A DNA stretch of 15,378 nt from Aerococcus sp. UBA6277 (GCF_002440555.1 NZ_DJUR01000011.1:1-15378); one strand, 5' to 3'; shown: positions 6,624-14,880, counted from the stretch's first letter. Notes: a model not told the origin generated them from the letters alone. Numbers and translations: made by a program.

Positions 6624-7295
6624 ATGACCTTTGATTTTGCTTATATGGTGGAAATATTGCCAGAACTACTTGGCTATTTGCCCATTACCTTGTATCTAAC
6701 CTTGGCTTCGATGGCGATTGCCGTTATCATTGGGGGACTATTTTCGGTGGTTTTAGTCAATAAAGTGCCCGTACTGACCCAGATTATCCAAGTGATCATG
6801 TCCTTTTTCCGAGGGACGCCACCCATTGTCCAGTTATTATTGATTTACTTTGGGTTACCACAGATTCTACCGATTGCAACAGGGATGTCGGCTGAAACGG
6901 CGTCAATTCTGACTTTCTCCTTGAATACAGCAGCCTACTTAGCTGAAGTATTTCGGGCAGCCTTGGTTTCTGTAGACGAGGGTCAGGTGGAAGCGGCGAT
7001 GACGGTGGGCTTGACTTACGGGCAAACATTGCGAGGGATTGTCTTACCACAAGCCGTTCGAAACGCCATCCCGGGGACTGGGAATACCTTTGTTGGCTTA
7101 CTGAAAAATTCGTCATTGGCCTTCACTATTGGGGTCGTCGAGTTGCTTGCCCAAGGGAAATTATTCGCCTCGAATTCATTGAAGTTCTTTGAAGCCTATT
7201 TCGCAGTGGCCTTGATATACTGGGCCCTCACCATTCTATATTCACTATTACAAAACTGGTATGAGAAACGCCTAGCCGTACCATATACCAGATAA
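6624..7295 (+). CDS. Polar amino acid ABC importer, permease
   Basis: The 223-residue integral membrane protein is of the HisM/GlnP family, with strongly hydrophobic segments around residues 20-45, 67-85, 160-175 and 190-210. Family motifs are FFRGTPPIVQL (61-71) and the EAA loop EAAMTVGLTYGQ (from residue 123), which contacts the ATPase. Only one permease gene is present, so the channel is probably a homodimer. Its ATG is 1 base after the ATPase stop, with GGAGG inside the upstream gene, indicating tight coupling. It has the same length class as B. subtilis YxeN (about 224). Confidence 0.9.
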   Translation: MTFDFAYMVEILPELLGYLPITLYLTLASMAIAVIIGGLFSVVLVNKVPVLTQIIQVIMSFFRGTPPIVQLLLIYFGLPQILPIATGMSAETASILTFSLNTAAYLAEVFRAALVSVDEGQVEAAMTVGLTYGQTLRGIVLPQAVRNAIPGTGNTFVGLLKNSSLAFTIGVVELLAQGKLFASNSLKFFEAYFAVALIYWALTILYSLLQNWYEKRLAVPYTR

Positions 7296-7309
7296 GAGGA
7301 GGAAAAACG

Positions 7310-8119
7310 ATGAAAAAGTTTAAGTTATTGAGTATTGGATTGACCTCGGCCTTGGTCTTAGCGGCGTGCGGGACATCTGCAGAGGAAGAAGCGACGAGTT
7401 CAGAAAGTGGGGCTGCAGATAAAACAGTGACAATTGCAGCATCTCCAGATGGGTATCCGCAACACTATCAAGAAGGGGATGAACTGAAAGGTTTCTCTGT
7501 AGAGGTTGCTGAAGCAGTAGCAGAGGAAGCGGGCTACGAGATTGAATGGGCCTTGTCTGACTGGTCTGGTGTTGTTGCAGCACTGCAAGCTGGAAAGGCA
7601 GATACCGCTGTTAACTTCGCCAATACGCCCGAACGTCGGGAGTCTTATGTATATACAGATAATTACTTCTATGCCTCTACCGGGATTGCAGTAGCATCTG
7701 ATGACACGGAAACCAATACTCTCGAGGACTTATACGGAGAAACGGTCAACGGTGTAGTCGGGTCTAACTATGCGGAAGTATTGAAAGAGTACGATACTGA
7801 CGACCAAATCGGCCTTGAATTCGTAGAAAGTATGGCAGTTGCGGTTGCCAATATTCAATCAGGTAAGGTGAAAGGTTATGTCAATGGCTACGAAGAATTG
7901 ACTGCGCAAATTAAAAATCGCGACCTTGATTTACGGATGATTGATGAAACTTTTGGTGAAAAACCAGTCGGCTTCCCATTCAAAGACGCGGAAGAAAACC
8001 AACAAATAATTGCGGACTTTAATGCAGCCCTTCAAACTTTAAGTGCAGACGGGACTTTGACAGAAATTTCAAATGAATACTTCGGGGTAGACATTACCCA
8101 ATCTAGAGAAGCGGAATAG
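7310..8119 (+). CDS. Amino acid ABC importer, substrate-binding lipoprotein
   Basis: The 269-residue protein is of the bacterial extracellular solute-binding family 3. It begins with a lipoprotein signal peptide: MKKFK, a hydrophobic stretch, then lipobox LAAC with the lipidated Cys20. A Ser/Glu/Ala-rich linker follows, then the periplasmic-binding fold (TVTIAASPDGYP, the FSVEVAEAVAEEAG helix, and the VNFANTPERRE ligand-proximal segment). It would be anchored outside the membrane and deliver ligand to the permease. Context (Cys T-box, C-S monooxygenase) suggests a cystine-like or S-conjugated cysteine ligand, but specificity cannot be read from sequence. An AGGAGG ribosome binding site overlaps the end of the permease gene. 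Confidence 0.9.
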   Translation: MKKFKLLSIGLTSALVLAACGTSAEEEATSSESGAADKTVTIAASPDGYPQHYQEGDELKGFSVEVAEAVAEEAGYEIEWALSDWSGVVAALQAGKADTAVNFANTPERRESYVYTDNYFYASTGIAVASDDTETNTLEDLYGETVNGVVGSNYAEVLKEYDTDDQIGLEFVESMAVAVANIQSGKVKGYVNGYEELTAQIKNRDLDLRMIDETFGEKPVGFPFKDAEENQQIIADFNAALQTLSADGTLTEISNEYFGVDITQSREAE

Positions 8120-8178
8120 CATTATTGATTCATCAAGTTATTTTATAAGACATTTAATAGAAAGAAAGGAATATTTTC

Positions 8179-9492
8179 ATGGTAAAAAAACAATTAAAAC
8201 TAGGTGTATTATTATTCGGTGCTGGCGCTCACATGAACTCTTGGAAAGCTGAAGATGTTGCGCCTGACGCGTCGATCGACTTTGACCATTATGTCAACTT
8301 AACGAAAAAAGCTGAGAAAAACGGGGCGGATTTCGTCTTCATCGCAGATGGTTTATACATCGATGAAAAATCAATTCCTCACTTTGTAAACCGTTTTGAA
8401 CCAATCGCTTTATTATCAGCTCTAGCGCCAATCACTTCGAAAATTGGTTTAGTTGGGACTTTATCAACTACTTATTCTGAGCCTTTTAATGTGGCCCGCC
8501 AATTCGCGTCATTAGATATTATTTCTAAGGGGCGTGCTGGTTGGAATGTGGTAACTTCACCATTACAAGGGTCTGCAGGTAACTACAACAAGGGTAACCA
8601 CCCAGAGCATGACTTACGTTATGACATGGCCAACGAATACTTAGAAGTAACTAAAGGATTATGGGATTCATTTGATGATGACGCCTTTGTTCGTGATCGT
8701 GAAACAGGTGTTTTCTATGACAAGGAGAAAGTCCATGTCTTGAATCATAAAGGCGAATTCTTCAATTCAAAAGGACCATTAAACATCCAACGTACTCCAC
8801 AAGGTCAACCCGTTATTTTCCAAGCGGGTGCAAGTCCTAAAGGGATTGAATTTGCAGCTAAACACGGTGAAGTGATTTTTAATGCAGCAGGTACCTTAGA
8901 AAAAGCACAAGAGTACTACAAAGCAGTGAAAGATGCTGTAAAAGCCAACGGTCGTGACCCAGAAAAAGTAGTTATTTTGCCATCATTATCACCAATCACT
9001 GGGGCGACTGAAGAAGAAGTTGCTGCTAACTATGAGAAATTACAACAATTAATCAGCTTGGATGAAGCGCTAGATTACTTAGCACGCTTCTTCGACCACC
9101 ATGACTTCAAACAATACGATCCGGATGCACCATTCCCAGACTTAGGAGAAGTGGGATCTGACGGCTTCCGCTCAACAAGTGACGCAATCAAAGCGCAAGC
9201 CAAGGAAGATAACTTAACTTTACGTGAAGTAGCCCTACAAACGGCTACACCAAAAGGAAACTTCTACGGTACATATGATGAATTAGCGGACAAATTAATC
9301 TACTGGATGGAAAATGACGCGGCAGACGGATTCATGTTAAATGAGCAAGTATTTGGGGATGCTTATGATGAATTCTTCGACAATGTATTGTCTAAGATTG
9401 CAGAACGTGGCTACTACTCATACGAATACGAAGGGGACACATTGCGTGACCACTTGGGCTTAGACTTCAAAGAAAGTCGCTATGCTAAATAG
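8179..9492 (+). CDS. NtaA/SnaA/DszA-family flavin monooxygenase, second paralog (YxeK-like)
   Basis: The 437-residue FMN-dependent monooxygenase is homologous to the 3806-5098 product along its whole length. It shares ADGLYI...EKSIPHF, NRFEPI, the GRAGWNVVTS segment (118-127), QAGASPKG and the DAPFPDLG motif near residue 320. It differs at the N-terminus, which reads GAGAHMNSWK where the first copy has GIGGTTDGWRHP; this region is expected to border the active site, so substrate preference may differ. Adjacency to the ABC importer resembles the B. subtilis yxe locus, where YxeK cleaves N-acetyl-S-(2-succino)cysteine oxygenolytically. A 59-base gap precedes it, longer than the other spacings of the operon, and AAAGGA serves as ribosome binding site. 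A separate weak promoter in the gap cannot be excluded. Confidence 0.87.
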   Translation: MVKKQLKLGVLLFGAGAHMNSWKAEDVAPDASIDFDHYVNLTKKAEKNGADFVFIADGLYIDEKSIPHFVNRFEPIALLSALAPITSKIGLVGTLSTTYSEPFNVARQFASLDIISKGRAGWNVVTSPLQGSAGNYNKGNHPEHDLRYDMANEYLEVTKGLWDSFDDDAFVRDRETGVFYDKEKVHVLNHKGEFFNSKGPLNIQRTPQGQPVIFQAGASPKGIEFAAKHGEVIFNAAGTLEKAQEYYKAVKDAVKANGRDPEKVVILPSLSPITGATEEEVAANYEKLQQLISLDEALDYLARFFDHHDFKQYDPDAPFPDLGEVGSDGFRSTSDAIKAQAKEDNLTLREVALQTATPKGNFYGTYDELADKLIYWMENDAADGFMLNEQVFGDAYDEFFDNVLSKIAERGYYSYEYEGDTLRDHLGLDFKESRYAK

Positions 9493-9504
9493 AAAGTAAA
9501 TAAT

Positions 9505-9548
9505 AAAGGAAGTAATTGTGGTGATTGACCGCAAGAGCTTCCTTTTTT
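9505..9548 (+). terminator. Terminator of T-box operon 2
   Basis: AAAGGAAG (9505-9512) pairs with CTTCCTTT (9538-9545), with an inner TGTGGT/ACCGCA stem, and the T-run continues to 9548. It lies 12 bases after the monooxygenase stop codon. Confidence 0.85.
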
Positions 9549-9651
9549 GTTTAACAGTTGGAGGGCTGAAAAACCATGTGAAAGATTGTTATATCAGTGA
9601 TGTTCACTTTTGGGGAGACTGGTATATTTTGCGTACAATATTTTGCTTTTA

Positions 9652-9699
9652 AAAAATAGAGATCAGAATTATCCATCAAGGATGCTGACCTCTATTTTT
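9652..9699. terminator. Bidirectional terminator, mainly for maeKR
   Basis: AAAAATAGAG and CTCTATTTTT form a 10-base-pair stem that continues with TCAG/CTGA after one mismatch. T-runs occur in both directions. It lies downstream of the minus-strand maeR stop (9736-9738) and backs up the convergent terminator at 9505-9548. Confidence 0.8.
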
Positions 9700-9735
9700 G
9701 AGTAAGTTATGAATAGTTTGTGTCGTACCTTCTTG

Positions 9736-10419
9736 TTATATCTCTAGCCAATATACGGTGGTTGGTCGCCCAATTGACCCATATTTGGTTTCTTCTTTTA
9801 ATACTTTGTGATCGACCAAGAATTGGATGTATTTTCTGATGGTGACATGGGAAAGGGTGGTTTTACTGACCAATTCCTCGATGTCAAAAGGCTCGTCGGC
9901 TGCTCTAATAACAGTCATCAAATGCTGCAAGGTTTTTCTAGATATCCCTTTTTGCAGGGGTTCGTTGTCTAGGTCAAGTCCTTGAACGCCTTGACCGTAT
10001 AATGAGTCTAAGCTGGCTTGGTCTAGAAGATCTTGATCATGCAGGACTTGGTGCTTTTGCTTAAAATGGTGCAGGCTTTGGTGCAACCGCTCAGCATTAA
10101 ATGGTTTGAGTAGATAGTCTACTGCTCCGTAAGCGGAGGCTGTTTCGACGGTGGTCGCTTGGTTGGCTGCCGAAATGACAATGAATTCGACGGGTATCGT
10201 CTGGTCCCGAATCCACTTAACTAGGTCGAGACCTGACTCATTTTTCAAATTAATATCTATGAGGACTAGGTCAAAGGGCTGGGTAAGCAAGAGTTCTTTG
10301 GCCTGGTCCAAGCTTTGGGCTTTGGCGGTGACTTTGAAGTCGTCAAGGGCTTCAACGAAACGCTGATTGATCATGACAACCATTGGATCGTCTTCGACAA
10401 GTAGTGTCTTATAGTTCAT
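9736..10419 (-). CDS. maeR: CitB/DcuR-type response regulator for malate utilisation
   Basis: The 227-residue response regulator has a receiver domain with acidic pocket D10/D11, phosphoacceptor D55 (LIDINL), S83 and K105 (LLKPF). The C-terminal DNA-binding region (about 155-227) carries a CitB-like winged-helix pattern (KGISRKTLQHLM...TTLSHVTIRKYI). The start is set at 10419 (MNYKTLLVEDD): AAGGAG lies 6 bases upstream of that ATG but directly abuts the alternative ATG at 10425. The reading frame stays open to 10602, but that stretch has no receiver homology and lies in maeK. The gene overlaps the end of maeK by 11 bases, implying translational coupling. Position beside the transporter and malic enzyme matches L. 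casei MaeR, an activator of maePE. Confidence 0.88.
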   Translation of the reverse strand: MNYKTLLVEDDPMVVMINQRFVEALDDFKVTAKAQSLDQAKELLLTQPFDLVLIDINLKNESGLDLVKWIRDQTIPVEFIVISAANQATTVETASAYGAVDYLLKPFNAERLHQSLHHFKQKHQVLHDQDLLDQASLDSLYGQGVQGLDLDNEPLQKGISRKTLQHLMTVIRAADEPFDIEELVSKTTLSHVTIRKYIQFLVDHKVLKEETKYGSIGRPTTVYWLEI

Positions 10420-11917
10420 GGGCATCTCCTTGTGGGTAATCAATGCGGAAAGTAAAATATAGCTGCTGGTCGTGCATGGATAATTCTGTTGTGACAAGTT
10501 CAGTTCGCCAAGGGTAGTCAGACAGCCATGTATATAGGTGGTCGACGTCTCCTTGTAGGCGGTAGTTGGTGATGAGTTGGCAACGGTTGGTATCAAAATC
10601 AAGTGATAGCCATAAGCGTGAATTCTGACCTAATTGACGTAGTTCCTTATCAATGACAGCGACTGTTTCCATCCATAATTGGTTGGTAGCCGCTTCATAA
10701 GTGTTTGGAATTTCATGGTGGATTTCAAGTCGTAAGTCCTTCAAACTTCGATTTAGAATCCGATGTTCCCCAATTAAATGACCTGCGATGGTTGGGTTTT
10801 TTACCAACATAGATAGACGAATGGTTAAATCCTCTTCGTCCTTAATCAATGAAGCCAGGTATTGATCTAGTGCATCATATTCTTCTAAATCAGTTAAACC
10901 GTAAATCACATGCAGGCGGTTCAAGAATTCATGGGCTTGCACTTGTAGCAACTGGGCATATTCAGCTGTCGAATGCAGTTGGTCAAGCAGGGCATAAATC
11001 TCACTGGTGTCCCTTATGATATAAATTTGGCCCACCAAGTTTTCTTGTACCAGGATGTCTGCTTGCGAAATCAGGTACTCCTTATCTTGATAGTGGAAGA
11101 CCGCACTGTGGTCGCCGTTCATCTCAGGTAGACTGATCACCTTATCCAATTGCGTCTTATTTTCTTTGTCTGGAATTGGAAAATGGCGTAACGCCTCTTT
11201 GTTGGCTAGGGTAATTTCACCGTATTGGTTGGTGACAATAATGGCGTCATGGCTGTAGGCAATCATGGCCGATCTTTCCTCGAAGGCTTTAGCGATTTCC
11301 TTTGGTTCCATATTGAAGAGCTCTTTTTTAATAGTATAAGAAACGAAAATCGCGACCGTTACACCGATAGCTATACTAACAATGAGGGCGCTAGTTGTTT
11401 GCTGGTCATATTTTTCAGAGAAGACATCAATAGCGTGGTTGGTTTTACCAACGACAACGGCACCAATGACTTGGTCGTCTTGAATAACTGGCGCAAAAGA
11501 CCGCAAGGAATTACCAAGGGTACCAATCCCTGTTGACACATAAGGTTGACCGGTGAAGACATTTTCCTCGTCTCCGCCCGCAAATGGCTGATTAATCAGG
11601 TCCGGGTCTGGATGGCTCAAGCGTATAGAATCGGAATTAATGACCACCACATAGTCTAGGTTATATTGGTCTTCGTAGGCATGAGTAAAGTCAGTGAGTG
11701 TTTGCGATGTTTGGTTATTTTCTAGGGCAGTGATGATTTCAGGTTCATCTGCCAGGTCTTCACCCATGTTTAAGAGATAGCTAGACTCTGTTTCAATGAT
11801 GGCATCTTTATTTAAGTGACGTGTCATTAAATAAAGGCAGCCTACTGTGATCGCTACCGTTGAAATAATCATTAACATGAGTTTGGTGAGGAGTCGTAAA
11901 TTATGCCATTTAATCAA
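10409..11917 (-). CDS. maeK: CitA/DcuS-type sensor kinase with degenerate ATPase domain
   Basis: The 502-residue membrane sensor has transmembrane segments near 13-31 and 175-195 enclosing an extracellular CitA-like ligand domain (signature RSFAPVI...VIGAVVVG, 139-157). A cytoplasmic PAS domain follows (about 215-305). The phosphoacceptor region is QAHEFLNRLHVIYGL with H329, as in the CitA/DcuS/Spo0B-like group. The segment NPTIAGHLIG (374-383) continues the usual pattern, but the expected N-box (N..NA), DxGxG and GxGL motifs of the ATP-binding domain are not recognisable in 405-502. The start is TTG at 11917, preceded by GGGAGG at a 9-base spacing; an in-frame stop lies just upstream and no ATG fits. 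The family role is to sense external dicarboxylate (malate here by context) and control MaeR. Whether it can autophosphorylate is doubtful. Confidence 0.87.
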   Translation of the reverse strand: MIKWHNLRLLTKLMLMIISTVAITVGCLYLMTRHLNKDAIIETESSYLLNMGEDLADEPEIITALENNQTSQTLTDFTHAYEDQYNLDYVVVINSDSIRLSHPDPDLINQPFAGGDEENVFTGQPYVSTGIGTLGNSLRSFAPVIQDDQVIGAVVVGKTNHAIDVFSEKYDQQTTSALIVSIAIGVTVAIFVSYTIKKELFNMEPKEIAKAFEERSAMIAYSHDAIIVTNQYGEITLANKEALRHFPIPDKENKTQLDKVISLPEMNGDHSAVFHYQDKEYLISQADILVQENLVGQIYIIRDTSEIYALLDQLHSTAEYAQLLQVQAHEFLNRLHVIYGLTDLEEYDALDQYLASLIKDEEDLTIRLSMLVKNPTIAGHLIGEHRILNRSLKDLRLEIHHEIPNTYEAATNQLWMETVAVIDKELRQLGQNSRLWLSLDFDTNRCQLITNYRLQGDVDHLYTWLSDYPWRTELVTTELSMHDQQLYFTFRIDYPQGDAHEL

Positions 11918-11985
11918 CTTGGCTGTCCTCCCTTATTTTTCTCGTATTTTCATGCACATTTTCAGCACATTTCCTATCAAATTTC

Positions 11986-12014
11986 AGTATAGCCATTTAA
12001 TTTATAAAGTTCAA
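11986..12014 (-). promoter_or_regulatory. Promoter of maeKR
   Basis: Read on the minus strand, TTGAAC (12014-12009) and TATACT (11991-11986) are 17 bases apart, a good sigma-A promoter. Its -35 overlaps the first candidate MaeR repeat (12011-12018), so the regulator might also affect its own operon. Confidence 0.55.
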
Positions 12015-12038
12015 ATAAGACTTTAAAAACTTAAATAA
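12011..12038. promoter_or_regulatory. Candidate MaeR-binding direct repeats
   Basis: TCAAATAA (12011-12018) and TTAAATAA (12031-12038) repeat at a 20-base period, two helical turns. On the minus strand they read TTATTTGA and TTATTTAA, close to the TTATT(A/T)AA repeats I recall for L. casei MaeR. The second copy ends just before the -35 position of the maeP promoter. Confidence 0.5.
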
Positions 12039-12039
12039 A

Positions 12040-12068
12040 GGCAAAAAGTTGAAGATCAGGCATATACT
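12040..12068 (+). promoter_or_regulatory. Probable activator-dependent promoter of maePE
   Basis: TATACT (12063-12068) is a good -10, but the -35 position (around 12040-12045, GGCAAA) matches poorly. A weak -35 directly beside the upstream repeats fits activation by MaeR. Confidence 0.45.
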
Positions 12069-12102
12069 ATAGTCGTTCAGAAATATATGAGGAGGAAATA
12101 CA

Positions 12103-13416
12103 ATGTCAGATCTTGCACGGGATGAAAGATCAACAGTGTCAGCGTGGCAGGGCGTCAAAGTCGGCCCCATGCCATTGCCTTGGTTTCTCTTATTCGCAGC
12201 AATTATTTTAATGGCTGCAGTAACTGAAAGCCTACCTGTTGATATGTTAGGAGGTTTTGGTGTGATCCTAACCCTTGGATGGGCCCTTGGGAAAATTGGG
12301 GACACCATTCCTGGCCTAAATAAATTTGGAGGTTCAACCATTCTTTCAATGTTGGTACCCGCCATTTTGGTTTTTTATGGCTTGTTACCAGATAATGCCA
12401 TTGAATCAGTGACTATGCTGATGAGTGATGCCAACTTCTTGGACTTATACGTCTTTGCCTTGGTAACTGGGTCTATTCTTGGGATGAACCGCCAGGTATT
12501 GGTACAAGGATTCGCCCGCATGGTGATTCCAATGTCAGTTGGTTTGGTTTTAGCGATGTTGATTCCAGCAGCAATTGGCCAACTTGTGGGTATCGGCTTC
12601 CAGGAAACTTTATTTAATATTGTCACACCAGCTATGGCAGGTGGTATTGGTGGAGGTGTTTTACCACTAGCTCAAGGTTATAGCGAAGTTCAAAATATTG
12701 ACTATGGTGCTATGGTAGCCATTTTAGCGCCAGCTTCTATCTTATCTAACTTCTTCTCAATAGGTGTTGCAGCCATTGTCGGCCGTTTTGGTGAGAAACA
12801 TCCAGAACTTTCCGGAAACGGTACTCTAGTTCGTCAATCAGCTACTGAAGAAAAAGAATTAGTGAATAAAGAGAAGAAAACACCGATCAATTTCCAAAGT
12901 ATTGGTATCGGCTTATTCTTATTAGTCGCAGTATATATTTTCGGTAATTTGATGCAAGGCATTATCGGTTTACCAGCAGCAGTAATTGTTATCTTTGCTT
13001 CTACTATCATGAAATACCTCCAAGTATTACCAGCTAGCATCGAAGAGGGTGCTAAGCAATTAAACGGTTTTATTTCAAGTAACTTCACTGCACCATTAAT
13101 GGTTGGTCTAGGGATTATCTACTTAGACTTAAAAGCAGTCTTAGATGTTTTAACTTGGCAATATGTAGTGGTGGTACTTGCAGTGGTGATTGTTTTAGGT
13201 TTAACCGGGTTTATCCTAGGTAAATTCTTGAATATGTATCAAATTGAATCAGCTATTTTATCTCTCAACCAGTCCGCAATGGGCGGTACCGGGAACGTAG
13301 CGATTCTAGCGACTACTGACCGTAACAGCTTGATGCCATTTGCTCAAGTAGCAACCCGTATTGGTGGGGCGATTACCATTTCCATCATGATTACCTTATT
13401 AAACTTATTCGCATAG
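12103..13416 (+). CDS. maeP: 2-hydroxycarboxylate (malate) transporter, 2HCT/CitS family
   Basis: The 437-residue polytopic membrane protein has about ten or more hydrophobic segments, of the 2-hydroxycarboxylate transporter family (CitS, CitP, MleP, MaeP). Both family re-entrant loop motifs are present: AGGIGGG (179-185) and MGGTGN (393-398). The conserved C-terminal ATTDR...TRIGGA segment (R407, R419) holds the arginine region implicated in substrate binding in CitS. Next to a malic enzyme and a CitA/CitB-like sensor pair, malate uptake coupled to cations is the likeliest role; citrate cannot be excluded by sequence. ATG at 12103 follows GAGGAGG (12089-12095). The 26-base gap to maeE indicates one transcript. 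Confidence 0.88.
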   Translation: MSDLARDERSTVSAWQGVKVGPMPLPWFLLFAAIILMAAVTESLPVDMLGGFGVILTLGWALGKIGDTIPGLNKFGGSTILSMLVPAILVFYGLLPDNAIESVTMLMSDANFLDLYVFALVTGSILGMNRQVLVQGFARMVIPMSVGLVLAMLIPAAIGQLVGIGFQETLFNIVTPAMAGGIGGGVLPLAQGYSEVQNIDYGAMVAILAPASILSNFFSIGVAAIVGRFGEKHPELSGNGTLVRQSATEEKELVNKEKKTPINFQSIGIGLFLLVAVYIFGNLMQGIIGLPAAVIVIFASTIMKYLQVLPASIEEGAKQLNGFISSNFTAPLMVGLGIIYLDLKAVLDVLTWQYVVVVLAVVIVLGLTGFILGKFLNMYQIESAILSLNQSAMGGTGNVAILATTDRNSLMPFAQVATRIGGAITISIMITLLNLFA

Positions 13417-13442
13417 ACAGTTTTTAGAAAGGACGTATAAAT

Positions 13443-14597
13443 ATGACAGACGTAAAACAAGCAGCATTACAATTAAGTGAAGAAAAAGGCGGAAAAATTG
13501 AGGTTATCTCAAAAGTGCCAATCACAAACATGGACGAATTAGCCGTTGCTTATACACCAGGTGTTGCAGCTGTAAGTTCAGCAATCGCTGAAAATAAAGA
13601 GGATGTTTACCGTTACACTAGTAAACGGAATCTAGTAGCTGTTGTGACTGATGGTTCTGCCGTTTTAGGTTTAGGAAACATCGGACCAGAAGCAGCCATT
13701 CCAGTTATGGAAGGTAAATCTGCCTTATTCAAAGCTTTCGCAGATGTTGACGCTGTGCCAATTTCATTAGACACACAAGACGTTGAAGAAATTATTTCGC
13801 ATGTTAAAGCTATTGCACCATCATTTGGTGGGATCAACTTAGAAGATATTGCGGCACCACGTTGTTTCGAAATTGAACGTCGTTTAAAAGAAGAATTGGA
13901 TATTCCAGTTTTCCACGATGACCAACACGGTACTGCAATTGTTGTTTTAGCAGGTTTAATAAATGCCTTGAAAGTAGCTAATAAAACAATTGAAGATGTG
14001 AAAATTGTCATCAATGGTGGTGGTTCAGCTGGTACTGCTATTGCTAAGAAAATGATCCACGCAGGTGCAACAAATGTAGTTGTATGTGATATTGATGGGG
14101 CAATTTCTGAAGATGATCCTGAATTGCAAGATCGTCACAAAGCGTTAGCTTCTATGTCTAACCCTGACCACTTGAAAGGTTCTCTAGAAGAAGTTGTGAA
14201 AGATGCGGATGTATTTATCGGTGTTTCTGCGCCTAACGTCTTCAAAAAAGAATGGATCAAAACAATGAACGAAAAAGCGATTATCTTCGCCATGGCTAAC
14301 CCAACACCAGAAATTATGCCGGATGAAGCTAAAGAAGGTGGCGCATTTATCGTTGCAACTGGACGTAGTGACTTCCCTAACCAAATCAATAATGTTTTAG
14401 CATTCCCTGGTATCTTCCGTGGTGCTTTGGATGCACGTGCGAGTGATATTACTGAAGAAATGCAAATTGCAGCAGCAAAAGGTATTGCCAGCATCATCCC
14501 AGATGATGAGTTATCAGTTGAAAATATTATTCCAAATGCCTTCAACCCTAACGTATCTAAAATTGTTGCCAAGTCTGTAAATAGTGCAGCAGAGTAA
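13443..14597 (+). CDS. maeE: Malic enzyme (oxaloacetate-decarboxylating, short bacterial type)
   Basis: The 384-residue cytoplasmic enzyme converts malate to pyruvate and CO2 with reduction of NAD(P). The malic N-terminal domain holds AYTPGVAAVS with Y37 and MEGKSALFK with K92; the metal site is formed by E134/D135 (LEDI) and D159/D160 (FHDDQHGTA). The NAD-binding Rossmann motif is GGGSAG (192-197). Length is that of the short bacterial and lactobacillar MaeE type rather than the long MaeA/MaeB types. NAD preference is expected but not proven here. The ribosome binding site AGAAAGGA precedes the ATG. As partner of MaeP it would let the cell grow on malate, unlike the malolactic enzyme route. 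Confidence 0.92.
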   Translation: MTDVKQAALQLSEEKGGKIEVISKVPITNMDELAVAYTPGVAAVSSAIAENKEDVYRYTSKRNLVAVVTDGSAVLGLGNIGPEAAIPVMEGKSALFKAFADVDAVPISLDTQDVEEIISHVKAIAPSFGGINLEDIAAPRCFEIERRLKEELDIPVFHDDQHGTAIVVLAGLINALKVANKTIEDVKIVINGGGSAGTAIAKKMIHAGATNVVVCDIDGAISEDDPELQDRHKALASMSNPDHLKGSLEEVVKDADVFIGVSAPNVFKKEWIKTMNEKAIIFAMANPTPEIMPDEAKEGGAFIVATGRSDFPNQINNVLAFPGIFRGALDARASDITEEMQIAAAKGIASIIPDDELSVENIIPNAFNPNVSKIVAKSVNSAAE

Positions 14598-14636
14598 ATA
14601 TAAAAAATAGAAGCCTTCGGCTTCTATTTTTTATAT
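14598..14636. terminator. Bidirectional terminator after maeE
   Basis: A perfect 18-base-pair inverted repeat (14598-14615 with 14619-14636, loop TTC) has a GAAGCC/GGCTTC core flanked by an A-run and a T-run. It starts directly after the maeE stop codon. Confidence 0.93.
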
Positions 14637-14880
14637 TATTGCCTTAAATCGAGGATGCCAGGCAGGGTGTTCAGACAGGAGACGATGGAAAAGTAGTGAC
14701 GTACCAAACCAAGTGAGGTGCAAACTATTTTGAAGGGTATGTATGCCAACCTAGACTATGATACCTACTAATATTATTCAATCGTTTACGCAATAAGTCA
14801 CCACCCATTATTCAATTGGGTTACCTCGATTAAATAGATAAATTCAAAAATCCCTAGATCTATGTAAGATTAGATTATAG
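14637..14880. other. Intergenic stretch between maeE and the IS
   Basis: About 240 bases without a convincing reading frame, ribosome binding site or strong hairpin. It may be a gene remnant or spacer. Confidence 0.4.

Noticed and set aside
10420..10602. N-terminal extension of maeR (61 further residues)
   Set aside because: It lies inside maeK, has no receiver-domain homology, and a good ribosome binding site serves the ATG at 10419.
11225..11536. Plus-strand reading frame of 103 codons inside maeK
   Set aside because: It is antisense to a gene with clear sensor-domain motifs and has no family signature.
13613..14572. Long minus-strand reading frames opposite maeE
   Set aside because: They are shadows of a strongly conserved enzyme gene, without ribosome binding sites or protein family features.
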